From: a bacterium
GTDB taxonomy: Bacteria; Patescibacteriota; Gracilibacteria; BD1-5; UBA6164
Length of the DNA stretch: 64,000 bases
Assembly (NCBI GenBank): GCA_024635475.1
Contig: JAGXIW010000004.1
Location: forward strand, 60,923-124,922
Reading direction: 5' to 3'
Shown here: one piece after another, positions 11,034 through 20,572 of the stretch
How positions within the stretch are numbered: the first letter of the stretch is position 1
Layout: each line of letters begins with the position of its first letter
Translations under genes and position numbers: made by a program
Notes under the pieces: generated by a model
What the model was told of the DNA's origin: nothing
Database searches by the model: none
The model's input: the letters and a program-made list of their open reading frames with translations, nothing else

Positions 11034-11330
11034 ATGAATACAGAACTAAAATCACAAATCCTCACTTTTCTCCAAACTATCCCAAAAGAAAAAGTCTCCA
11101 CTTACAAACTTATTTGAGATAGGTTTTGAGTTCATCCTAGAGCTGTTGCTTCTGTTATGAGATGTAACAAAGACCCACTAACTTATTCGTGTTATAAAGT
11201 AGTTACACACTCTTGAAAAATAAGCTGATACAACACAAAAAGATGAGTAGAAGAAAAGATAGAAAAACTTGAAAAAGATGGAATTGAGATTATAAATGGG
11301 AAAGTCGATAAAAAATATTTTTATATATAG
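11034..11330 (+). CDS. MGMT/Ogt-like DNA-binding domain protein
   Basis: A 98-residue protein matching the C-terminal DNA-binding domain of O6-alkylguanine-DNA alkyltransferases: IPKEKVSTYKLIGDRFGVHP, A-V-x-x-x-M-x-x-N, then SCYKVVTHSGKISGY. The active-site motif of the family is P-C-H-R-V. Here it is S-C-Y-K-V: the alkyl-acceptor cysteine (C53) is kept, but the proton-relay His is Tyr and the Pro is Ser. Either it still repairs or it is a lesion-recognition protein. The N-terminal domain of full MGMT is absent, as in many short bacterial homologues. It lies 9 bases after the AbiEii stop and 5 bases before the methyltransferase. A fragment of its 5' end is repeated at 9621. Confidence 0.8.
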
Positions 11331-11335
11331 ATATT

Positions 11336-11974
11336 ATGTTTAAAAAATCAAGTAATTACTGGGATAATAAATGGAAAACTGCACTTTTTCTTGAAGAAAG
11401 TGATATCGCTCGAGATGTTTTTGAATTTTTATGAGAAAAAAGATGAAGTTTATTGGATTTATGATCTTGAAATTGAAGAGATAGTTTATTTTTTGCTTCA
11501 TCTTGATTTGAAGTTGAATCGTTTGATTTCTCTACAATAGCATTAGAAAAATTAGAAGAATTTGCATGAGAAAAAGAACTAAATTTAGAGACTATTTTTT
11601 GAGAAATAAAAACTTATGATTTTTGAATAGATAAATACGATTATATTTATGCTTGTAATTCTCTACATTATTTTTCTAATAAAGAAACAAAAGAAATCAT
11701 TGAAAAATTGAAAAAATCTCTAAAAAAATGATGATATATATTTATAAGAGTAAAATCAATAAATGATATAGATTTTTGAAAATGAATTAAATTAGAAGAT
11801 AATTATTATGAAGTTTGAGATGAATTAAAACACTTTTTTGATATGGATTATATGAAATCATTGTTTTTAGATTTTGAGATTATTAAATTAAATGAAACAA
11901 AAAGAAAACATTTAGTGTGGGATTTTACAGAAATTGATACTTATTTTATAGATTTATTTGCTAAAAAATTATAA
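11336..11974 (+). CDS. Class I SAM-dependent methyltransferase
   Basis: A 212-residue methyltransferase with the SAM-binding motif I LLDLGSGNGRDSLFF (residues 39-53). Two of its glycines are TGA. An acidic residue (FEVESFDFS) ends strand 2, followed by DYIYACNSLHYFS and a KKGGYIFIRVKS strand. The overall form is TehB/Methyltransf_11-like and the substrate is unknown. The N-terminus YWDNKWKTA is typical of the W-x-x-x-W type start of this group. Residue 26 is CGA, one of only two CGA codons seen in recognised genes here, and its meaning (Arg or Trp) is not settled by the context I-A-x-D-V-F. It starts 5 bases after the MGMT-like gene and is followed 2 bases later by the acyltransferase. Confidence 0.85.
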
Positions 11975-11976
11975 TT

Positions 11977-13017
11977 ATGAGAATTTCTCGGGTTGATAAT
12001 CTAAAATGAATCGGGATATTACTTATCATCTTAGGACACTGTAGTTTTCCTCATGATAATTTACTTACAAGATATCTTTTTTCCTTTCATGTGGCTTTAT
12101 TTTTTATTTTGTCTTGATTTTTATTTGATGAAGAAAAATACAATAATTTCACAAAATTTATAAAAAGTAAATTTTTTAGACTCATAATACCTTTTTTTGC
12201 TTTTAATATAATTCATTTTGCTATAAATAAATTTTTTTGAGAATTTAGTGGAACTAGAATAACTGATTTTTCTGTTTGAGTATTGTATGGGGATTATCTA
12301 GGTGATAATTGAGGGATTTTTAATAATACTTGATGATTCAATATCTGAAATATTTCAACTTGGTTTTTGACTGCTTTATTTTTTACTAGTATTTATTATT
12401 TTTTTTTAAATAAAATGGTAAAATCAAAAATCTTAAAAATAATAATAGTTTTTTTGCTATCTTTAATTGTTTATTTTGAGAGTAAAATTACAAACTTTAG
12501 ACTTCCATGGGGAATAGAAATCTCTTTTATGATGCTTCTTTTTTATACTTTTTGAAATATTTTTAAGAAAAAAATAAAAGATTTTGCTGAAAAAGTAGAT
12601 TTTAGGTATTTAGGATTAATTATATTAATTTTATTGTTTCATTTACCTTTTTTAAATCATACAAATATTTCCATTAATAATTATTGAAACTATTTTTTAT
12701 TTCTAAGTAATGCTTTGCTTTGATTTATTACTTTTTTAATTATTTCAAAACTTATATGAGAAAACAGTATTTTATCTTTTTTCTGAAAAAATTCTATAAT
12801 TATATTGTGATTTGAATGGATAAAAATCCCACTTGAACAGCATTTTTTATCATTAGTTAATTTTGAAGTTCCATATTTATTTTGATTTACTCAATTTTTT
12901 ATAACAGTAATTTTACTTATTCCAATTATCTACATTGTAAATAACTTTTTTCCTTTTATTTTAGGTATTTGATACAAACATAGTATTTTAAAAAAATATA
13001 AGTTGAAAAATCTTTAA
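11977..13017 (+). CDS. Membrane acyltransferase (acyltransferase 3 family)
   Basis: A 346-residue polytopic membrane protein with the family start R-I-S-W-V-D-N-L-K-G-I-G-I-L-L then LGH, and VALFFILSGFLFDE at the second helix. About ten hydrophobic segments follow. The His of LGHCSFPH corresponds to the catalytic His of acyltransferase 3 / fucose 4-O-acetylase-like enzymes that O-acetylate glycans. Residue 5 is encoded by CGG in a position that is nearly always Trp in this family, which is direct evidence for CGG = Trp. It begins 2 bases after the methyltransferase, so the four genes from the AbiE pair onward form a tight run. Confidence 0.87.
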
Positions 13018-13057
13018 AATAATTATCATAGATTTATAGATTATAATTTTTATAAAA

Positions 13058-14251
13058 ATGCCAAGAATAAAATCAGATAGAGAACTAGAACAAATTCAAG
13101 CAAAAGTATGATATGGCAAAGAAACACTAAAAGTTTTTATAGCAGATATCATACCGACTTGTTGTGCTAGAGAAAATATGGAAGATAGAATAGTAGAACT
13201 AGAAAATCTAGTAAATACTTACTGATGACTAGTAGTAATAAAACATATTCAAAAAAGAGGAATTCCTGATTATAATACTTATATAGGAAGTTGAAAACTA
13301 GATGAGATAATAGAAGAAATGAAAACTGAGTGAGCAAATTTACTTATATTTTGAAATATACTTAAACCTCATCAGATTCACAAAGTAAATGAAAAATTGA
13401 GAGCTATTTGAGCAAAAGCTTGGGATAGAGTAGATCTAATCTTAAAAATCTTTGAAAAAAATGCTAAAACAACAGAAAGTAGACTACAAATAGAGTTAGC
13501 TTCAATAAAACATATGTGACCTCGTCTATTTGGTATGGGGATGGAATTATCAAGACAATGAGGTTGAAGTAAGTTGGCAAGATGAAAATGAGAAACAAAT
13601 ACAGAGATAATGAAAAGACATCTAAGAAGTATGGAAGATAATATAAAAAAAGAACTTGAAAAATATGCACATGTAAGAGAAGAACACAGAAAATGAAGAA
13701 AGAAAAAATGATTTTTTACAGTTGGAATTGTAGGTTACACAAATGCCGGAAAATCAAGTTTATTAAATGCTTTAACTGGTAAATGAGTTTTATCAGAAGA
13801 TAAACTTTTTGCCACACTTGGGACATCTGTAGGGAAGTTGTGGATAGAGTCTAATCAAAAAACAGCTAATCAAGAACTAGAGTATATTAAATGAACTGAA
13901 ATACTTCTAAATGACACTATCTGATTCATAAGGGATTTGCCACCTGATCTTATAAAAGCATTTGCTTCAACACTTGAGGATAGTATAGAATCGGATTTAC
14001 TTTTACACATAGTTGATGCGAGTGATAAAAAGATAGACGAGAAAATTAAAGTAGTTGATGATATATTGGATTCTATAAAAGCTATTCAACCAAAACTTTA
14101 TGTGTTTAACAAGATTGATTTGTTGTCTATTGCAGAGTTGAAGGATTTAAAAAAGAGATTTAAGAGTATTAAACCTATTTTTGTAAGTAGTTATGAGAAT
14201 TTGGGGCTTGATAAGTTGAAGAAGGAGATAGTGAAGAAAATAGGAAAATAA
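13058..14251 (+). CDS. hflX: GTPase HflX
   Basis: A 397-residue HflX, a ribosome-associated GTPase that splits stalled or heat-damaged ribosomes. The N-terminal nucleotide-binding domain carries TYGGLVVIKHIQKRG and GKLDEI. It is followed by the linker helices with RLQIELASIKHMGPRL and the glycine-rich SRQGGGSKLARGKGE, and then the G domain: G1 GYTNAGKSS, G3 DTIGFIRDLP, G4 NKID. TGA encodes the Gly of DTIGF and both Gly of TYGG. The length is slightly short because the C-terminal domain is reduced. It starts 40 bases after the acyltransferase stop and may share its transcript. Confidence 0.95.
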
Positions 14252-14261
14252 TTTTACTTAA

Positions 14262-14330
14262 TTGTCATTGCGAAGTACGAAGCAATCCACATTGTCATTC
14301 TGAATTTATTTCAGAATCTATTAAAATAGT
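14262..14330 (+). repeat. Short palindromic GTCATT-type repeats
   Basis: Two units in a row, GTCATTGCGAAGTACGAAGC and GTCATTCTGAATTTATTTCA, each able to fold on itself. They belong to the GTCATT...GAATCC style of intergenic repeat that also forms the core of the larger element immediately downstream. Confidence 0.6.
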
Positions 14331-14355
14331 TAAATCTTTTTTAAAACAATTTAAT

Positions 14356-14752
14356 TACTCTTTACTTTTGATTCCAAAAGTAACAAAAGAATTTAAGGGA
14401 TTTCATCCCCTTAAAAATCCCTGAAGTGTTTCCTGGATTTAAGTTCATATCACAAAGCATATTTAAAATCTAAGAATAGTTTTATCTTTCAACTGACCAC
14501 TTAGTGAAATGTAAGGAAAAATATTTTGTCATCCTGAATGTAATGAAGGATCCCTTTAACTTTAATGAATAAACAAAACATTGCTTAAGGGATTCTTCGT
14601 AAAAACTCAGAATGACAAAATTTCTAAAAACTTACAGAAATATGGGGTATTAGGGGGTGAGATTCTAGTGATTACACACAGAAAGCACAAAACTCAAATT
14701 CTGAATTTCGAAACCCCCTAAATCTTTTGCTACTTTTGGATTCAAAAGTAAG
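14356..14752 (+). repeat. Nested inverted-repeat element, complete copy B
   Basis: A 397-base element nearly matching 54684-55103. Its ends are imperfect inverted repeats of about 40 bases: the left end reads TTTACTTTTGATTCCAAAAG and the right end is its approximate reverse complement, each itself containing ACTTTTG...CAAAAGT. Inside is a second inverted repeat pair beginning GTCATCCTGAA and ending CTCAGAATGAC, with matching GGATCC/GGATTC parts. A third pair, TTAGGGGGT / ACCCCCTAA, lies in the right half. No open reading frame of note is present. The architecture is like a MITE or a structured non-coding element. It fills most of the 566-base gap between hflX and the SixA-like gene. Confidence 0.85.
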
Positions 14753-14817
14753 ACAAAAAGAATCCTTTCAAATTTTATTTTAAATAAAAATTATAATTTA
14801 CATTCTAACCATTTTTT

Positions 14818-15327
14818 ATGAAAAAACTCATACTAATTCGTCATGCAAAATCCGATTGGCATAATATAAATCTTACAGATTTTGAAAGATCTCTATCACA
14901 AAGATGAATAAAAGAAATTAAATTTGTTTCAAAAATTCTTAAAGAACTTGAGTTAAAAACTGATTTGATTCTATGTAGTAGTGCTACAAGAACTAGAGAG
15001 ACATTAGAATGAATTTGGGAAGAATTAGATGCAGATAATGAAAAAATAGAGTATGTAAAATGAATTTATGATAATCATATGGCTCCAAGTATGAATTATT
15101 ATCTAGAATTTTTATGAAATATAAATGATAAAAATACTACAGTTGTTATGATTTGACACAACACTTTTATAACAAAATTATTAAGACAAATCACATGAAA
15201 TGAATACATTTCTATGGAAACTCTAGGTGTTGCAATTTTGGATTTTGATATGAATAAATGGGAGGAAGTAAAAAATAATAAATGAAATTTGGTATTTTTT
15301 ATGAATCCAAAGAATTTTATGAGATAA
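14818..15327 (+). CDS. SixA-like histidine phosphatase
   Basis: A 169-residue histidine phosphatase superfamily protein of the SixA type. The catalytic R-H-G/A motif appears as LIRHAKSDW (residues 5-13) and the second catalytic His in VVMIGHNTFITKLLRQ. The middle block ILCSSATRTRETLEGIWEEL matches the SSAxRTxET motif of the family. SixA enzymes dephosphorylate phosphohistidine on signalling proteins; the target here is unknown. Its ATG follows an A/T-only leader. It is probably monocistronic, downstream of the repeat element, and the 3' flank holds a gene remnant. Confidence 0.9.
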
Positions 15328-15329
15328 TT

Positions 15330-15572
15330 ATAAATACTTGAAGTTTTAATATATGAACTTTGACTTGAACTGGGCTTAATTTTTCTAGTAATGAAATCAC
15401 TGTAACAATAAAAACAGTTTGAGCTTCTTTTGAACTTCAAATGTAAAAAAATACAGATTTAACAACTTGAGCATGATCTATAATTATTGATTGGAATTGA
15501 AGTTCCGGAGTTTTATATGATAAAGATCCATACACTTTTCCCATAAAAATAGGTGCTTTAATAGATTTATAA
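15330..15572 (+). pseudogene. Remnant of a surface-protein gene
   Basis: Right after the SixA-like gene, in another frame, 80 codons read as protein with TGA = Gly: GSFNIGTLTGTGLNFSSNE and then SIIIDWNGSSGVLYDKDPY. They are broken by TAA at 15444-15446 and have no start codon. The Thr/Ser/Gly-rich beta pattern resembles the exported surface proteins of this genome, such as the one at the window end. This is most likely a decayed gene fragment. Nothing else is seen in the rest of this 374-base gap apart from the terminator. Confidence 0.5.
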
Positions 15573-15649
15573 CAAGCCGTAGGAACATATAATATAAAGC
15601 TATTTCTGGGTATTAGAAATATTAGAATTTTTAATCAATAAAATTTGCT

Positions 15650-15688
15650 AAAATAACTCTTATATATAGAATGTAAGAGTTATTTTTT
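15650..15688 (+). terminator. Hairpin terminator upstream of the propeller gene
   Basis: An AAATAACTCTTA / TAAGAGTTATTT stem followed by T residues, ending 13 bases before the next start codon. It presumably isolates the propeller gene from upstream transcription, or acts as an attenuator for it. Confidence 0.65.
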
Positions 15689-15701
15689 AAAATAAAAAAC
15701 C

Positions 15702-18700
15702 ATGAAAAAGGTAATTATGTTAATAATTTTTTCTTTTTTGTTATGTAATATGCCTTTTGTTTCTGCAGAAGAAACTTGTAATGAAAAAATAATTGAAAAT
15801 ACATCAAGTTCGGTATGGTTTCCAGATCAAGAAAGTTTTGCTTTTAAAGCTGAAAAAGATTGGAAATGGGTTGTAGTAAAAGATGAAATAGTAGGTGATA
15901 ATCTTGGTGATTTAAATGGTGCTTCGGCTCTTCCAGATTTAGTAAGTTTTGCATTTAAAATAGAAGATTGAAAATGGATTATTTTAAATGATTGAAATTT
16001 GGTTATAGAAAAAAATAATAAAGTAATTAATACATATACAAGCCTTTATTATCCTATATTTTCACCAGATTTTAGTAGTGTTACTTTTAGTCAAATAGAA
16101 AAAGATTGAAAACGGATTATTGTAAAAGATTGAATAGAAATAAATAAATATGACACCCAATATAATCCATTATATTCACCAGATTGAAAAAGTTTTGTAT
16201 ACAAAGCATATAAAGATTGAAAACGGATTATTGTAAAAGATTGAATAGAAAGTAAAAAATATGATAATGTATACAATCCTCACTTTTCACCAGATTGAAA
16301 AAGCTTTGTTTTTACTGGGGAAAAAGATTGAAAAATGATTATTGTGAAAGACAATGTAGAAATTGATATGTATGATGAACAAAATTCACCACTATATTCT
16401 CCAGATTCTAAAAGTTTTGCATTTATTGCGAAAAAAAATTGAGAAATGTTTATTGTGAAAGACGGTGTTGAAAGTAGTAAATATGAATATGTTGATTCTC
16501 CACTATATTCACCAGACTCTAGAAGTTTTGCTTTTACTGCATCAAAAGATTGAAAACGGCTTGTTGTAAAAGATTGAATTGAAAATTGAAAATATTATGA
16601 AACATCTTTTCCAACATATTCATCAGATTGAAAAAGTTTTTTTTATATTGCACAAAATCTTCCTTTTATTTCAGAAGATAATTATATTAAATCAGTTATA
16701 GTAAAAGATTGAGTTGAGATTGGTGAAAAATATGATAGTATATATTTTTATAAATTTTCACCAGATTGAAAAAGTTTTGTTTTATGAGTATCTAATAATT
16801 GAAAATCATATATAGTAAAAGATTGAATAGAAGGCAATAAATACGATGATATAAATAATTTTAGATTTTCACCAGATTGAAAAAGTTATGCATTTATTGC
16901 AAAACAAGATTGAAAACGGCTTGTTGTAAAAGATTGAGTTGAAAGTAATAAATATGATTATGTATATAATCCTCAATTTTCACCTGATTGAAAAAGCCTT
17001 GTTTTTTCTGCAAAAAAAGATTGAAAAATGATTATTGTAAAAAATGGTGTAGAAATTGATAAATATGATAATATTCTATTTTACAAATTTTCTCCAGATT
17101 GAAAAAACTTTGTTTTTGAAGCATTAAAAGATTGAGATTCGGTTTTAATAGAGCAAACTTGTTTAGAAGAAAATAAAATCATAACAAAAAAAACAAACGA
17201 ATCTTTATTGTGAAATATACCTTCAGCTTCTATAGAAAAAATATGTAAAAAGGAATTAATTGAAAATGCTTCACATCCAGTTTTTTCACCTGATTGAAAG
17301 ATTTTTTCTTATGTTTCTTTTACAGAAGGTAATATGTTAATAAATATTGATTGAAAAGAATTAAAAAAGTATAAGGCAGTTTTTGGTTTAAAATATTCAT
17401 CTGACTGAAAAAGTTTTTTTTACCAAGCAATAATTGATGATATAAAATGGATAATTGTAAAAGATTGAGTTGAAATTAATAAATATAATAATGTCCGGAC
17501 CCCAACATATTCTCCCGTATGAAATGGTTTTGCATATATTGCTGAAAATGACAATAAATATTTTGTAATAAAAGATTGAGTTGAGAGTAATAAGTATTAT
17601 TATATATATAACCAAATTTCATGAATTCCTACTGTTGCTGTTGCTAGTCCTCCCGATTCAGATTGAGGTAATTCTGAAAATCATTATGAAAATAATGAGT
17701 ATAATTATTTAAATTACCCAACATATTCACCTGACTGAAAAAGTTTTTCTTTTGTAGTAGCAAAAGAAGATGGTAATGTTTTTATTGTAAAAGACTGAAT
17801 AGAGATTAGTAAGTATGAATCTTCGAAATATCCAACATATTCACCTGACTCAAAAAGTTTTGCATACATGGCTTTGAAAGATGATAAATGGATTATAGTA
17901 AAAGATTGAGTTGAAATTGATAAATATGATGAAGTAGATTTTCCAACCTACTCTCCTGATTCAAAGAGTTTTACATATTTAGCTTTAAAAGATGATAAAA
18001 AATTTTTTGTAAAAGATTGAGTAGAAATTTGAAAAGAATATGATGATGTTATGCTTCCAATATATTCACCTGATTGAAAAAGTTTTGCATATATGGCTGT
18101 AAAAGATGATAAATGGATTATAGTAAAAGATTGAATTGAATATTGAAAATATTTAGAATCATCTTCCCCTAAATATTCTCCAGATTGAAAAAGTTTTATA
18201 TATTTAGCAATTAAAAATGGTAAACAAATTTTTATAAAAGACTGAGTAGAATATGATAAGTATGATGTTTCTTATAGCCCTATATTTTCACCGGATTCAA
18301 AAACTTTTGTATATGAAGCAAAACAAAATTGAAAATATTTATTATTCAAGGATTGATTTGAATCTGAAATGTATGATAATATTTATAATATTAAATTTTC
18401 TCCGGATTCAAAAATTGTTTTTTTTGATACAATAAAAGATAGTAAAAATTATATGGTAAAATTAAATTGTTTCTGAGATAATAATAAAGTTAAAATAAAA
18501 AATTATACTAAACAGCTAATTCTCTCAAAAACTAAACTTAATAAAACCTCAAAATGAAAAAATTATATAAAACAAGTTGATTTAATTATTACTAAATTTG
18601 AAAATACTAAATTAGAAAAATTATATAATAAAATTCAGAAAATAGAGAATCGTTGAAAATACAAGGATTTACTTGATTACCTAGAAGCAAGCATCTGAGT

Positions 18701-18716
18701 AAAATTAAGAAAATAA
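15702..18716 (+). CDS. Secreted beta-propeller repeat protein (PD40/TolB-like)
   Basis: A 1004-residue exported protein. It has a signal peptide (MKKVIMLIIFSFLLCNMPF, then VSA|EE). Next come about twenty repeats of roughly 37-40 residues of the type F-S-P-D-G-K-S-F-x-F, then K-D-G-K-W-I-I-V-K-D-G-V-E, then K-Y-D, as in WD40-like PD40/TolB propellers, probably forming two or more propellers split by a Cys-containing linker near residue 490. A Lys-rich helical tail follows. In the W position of the repeat, several units have TGG, others ATG and four have CGG (residues 138, 175, 286, 406). A fifth CGG is at residue 599. This gene is therefore a built-in test of codon meaning. Function is probably surface binding; no catalytic motif is seen. 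Confidence 0.88.
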
Positions 18717-18833
18717 TATTGATTTAATAATCTTGGTATAAAGCCATTTAGAAAAGAAAAATTATTATTATAGTCTAGATAGGATTTTTTTGCATAAAAA
18801 TTTGCTTTTTAATCTAATTTTCATATACTTCCT

Positions 18834-18859
18834 TAGCACAAAAATTGTGCAGATTTTTT
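18834..18859 (+). terminator. Hairpin terminator before the tRNA region
   Basis: GCACAA-AAA-TTGTGC followed by AGATTTTTT. It lies about 120 bases after the propeller stop. The rest of that spacer shows nothing recognisable. Confidence 0.6.
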
Positions 18860-18874
18860 GTATTGGAATATAAT
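18845..18874 (+). promoter_or_regulatory. Candidate promoter for tRNA-His
   Basis: TTGTGC, an 18-base spacer and a perfect TATAAT 7 bases before the damaged tRNA copy. The -35 box overlaps the terminator stem. The CTATATGG sequence at the tRNA start is present before both tRNA copies. Confidence 0.4.
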
Positions 18875-18881
18875 CTATATG

Positions 18882-18942
18882 GTGCCTGTAGTTCAGTAGG
18901 GCAGAACGCTAGGGTTGTGCACTCTGGAGGTGCCGACAGAAA
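18882..18942 (+). pseudogene. Truncated/damaged tRNA-His copy
   Basis: The first half repeats tRNA-His closely (GTGCCTGTAGTTCAGT, GG, AGAACGC, TTGTG, CTCTGGAGGT), including the same CTATATG lead-in. The T arm and the 3' acceptor strand are missing and the D loop and anticodon stem carry changes, so it cannot fold into a full cloverleaf. It lies 89 bases upstream of the intact gene, consistent with a partial tandem duplication. Confidence 0.7.
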
Positions 18943-18969
18943 CTAATACAAAATTGATAACATCTATAT

Positions 18970-19047
18970 GGTGCCTGTAGTTCAGTTGGTTAGAACGCCA
19001 GATTGTGACTCTGGAGGTCGAGGGTTCGAGACCCTTCGGGCACCCCA
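18970..19047 (+). tRNA. tRNA-His (anticodon GTG)
   Basis: A complete cloverleaf. Acceptor GTGCCTG pairs with CGGGCAC and the anticodon loop is TTGTGAC in the stem CCAGA/TCTGG. The T arm is GAGGG TTCGAGA CCCTT, followed by an encoded CCA end. The extra G at 18970 can pair with the C discriminator, the G-1:C73 identity feature specific to tRNA-His. It is flanked upstream by a damaged partial copy of itself. Confidence 0.95.
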
Positions 19048-19222
19048 TTAAAACAAAATCTTTTAAAGGTTTTAAAGTGAAATTTTTCAATAAAATTTTA
19101 CTTCCTAACTTTTAAAAAGAAATTCTCGTATCTTAGAAAAAGCTATACAAAAGCCTTGTAAAAATGTTTCTATAAGATTAGTAAGAATTTCACTATTTTA
19201 TTTTTTAATCTTAAGTCCTATT

Positions 19223-20479
19223 ATGGCAAAAAATACAGATTTAACTCTATTTGAAGAGTTACTAAAAGAGTCCCCTGAGATAAAATATCCTCGTGAATGA
19301 GAGGTTATAACAGGTAATATAATAAAAGTTGAAAAGAAAAATATACTTGTTAACATAAATAATCAATTTACTTGATTGGTTGTAAATAAAGAACTTTGAA
19401 ACACTATTGATTTAAATTCTCTAAATGAATGAAATGCTATAGAAGTTATGGTTTTATGAGATAGTATAGAAAAATGATTATTGATTTTATCTCTAAAAAG
19501 AGCAAATCAAATTAAAAGTCTTTCTAATTTATGAAAATATTTCAGTTCTTGAGAAGTTATTACAGTTAGACCAACTGAAGCTAATAAATGAGGTTTACTT
19601 GTTGATATAGATGGTTTAAAATGATTTATTCCTGTATCTCAACTTACTCCAATTCATTATCCAAGAGTTGAATGAGCGAATCAAGAAAAAATCTTGGCTC
19701 ATCTAAATGCTCTTGTATGACAAGAATTTAAAGTAAAAGTTATAAATGTAGCAGATGAAGGTAAAAAAATTATTTTCTCTGAAAAAGCTGCTATATCTGA
19801 AAAGAGAAATACAGCATTGTTATGATTAAAAGAGTGAGATATAGTTGAATGAACTGTAAGTTGAATTTTAACTTATTGATTATTTGTTACATTTGATTGA
19901 TTAGAATGATTAGTTCATGTATCTGAAATAGATTGGGGGCATGTTAACAATCCTTCTAAATTTGCAAAAGTTTGACAAAAAGTTAAAGTTAAAATTATAG
20001 GTCTTGATAGTGAGAAAATTTCTTTATCTATAAAGAGATTAAGAGAAAATCCTTGGGATGTACTTGCTAAAAAATATAAAATTTGAGATACAATTAAAGC
20101 ACCTATTTCTAGAATTTCTCAATTTTGAGCATTTATAGAACTTGATGGATGAATCCAATGACTTATACATCTTTCTGAGATTTCTAATTGAGTTGTAAAA
20201 GATATAAAAGAACATATAAAAGTATGACAAGAAGTTGATGTAAAAATAATAAATTTTGATCCAACACAAAAAAGAATAGGTTTATCTATCAAAGCTTTGT
20301 CTGAAGATACAAATTCTGAAGCTAAACCTAAGAAAAAGAAAGAAGAAAAATCTACTGAGGAAATGAAAGTAGAAGAAAAAAAAGAAGAAGTAAAACCTAA
20401 AAAAACAATAAAAAAAGAAGAAACTGAAGTTAAAGAAAAAGTTGAAATTAAAGAAGAAGTAAAAGAGGATAGTAAATAA
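19223..20479 (+). CDS. rpsA: Ribosomal protein S1 (four S1 domains)
   Basis: A 418-residue S1-type protein with four S1 RNA-binding domains. They begin near GEVITGNIIKV, GEVITVRPTEA, GDIVEGTVSGILTYGLFVTF and GDTIKAPISRISQFGAFIEL. The last two are the best conserved (LVHVSEIDW, LIHLSEIS). It binds mRNA on the small subunit during initiation. It is shorter than the six-domain E. coli form, as in many Gram-positive and CPR bacteria. A 55-residue Lys/Glu tail follows the last domain. The tail and the 16 bases after its stop resemble the 3' end of the next gene, rpsB. This is the first gene of a translation cluster rpsA-rpsB-membrane protein-tsf. Confidence 0.93.
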
Positions 20480-20572
20480 AAATAGATAATTTTGGGAATC
20501 AGATAAATAATTTATTTGAACAAAATTATTTCAAAAGGTATTTTACCTGTTTATAATATAATAATAATAAAA

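Noticed and set aside
13922..13924. TGA as tryptophan (Mycoplasma-type code) or selenocysteine
   Set aside because: TGA falls on invariant Gly positions (DxxG, NADFDGD, GPGGL), Trp is separately written TGG, and TGA is far too frequent for selenocysteine.
14356..14752. Insertion sequence with its own transposase
   Set aside because: The element has terminal inverted repeats but no coding frame of meaningful length in either copy.
15702..18716. Regularly spaced near-identical DNA words (AAAGATTGA...TCACCAGATTGAAAAAG) resembling a CRISPR array
   Set aside because: The words keep one reading frame with TGA = Gly, spacing varies with codon-level indels, and they encode propeller repeats.
18882..18942. 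A second functional tRNA-His
   Set aside because: It has no T arm or 3' acceptor strand and cannot form a cloverleaf; called a damaged copy.
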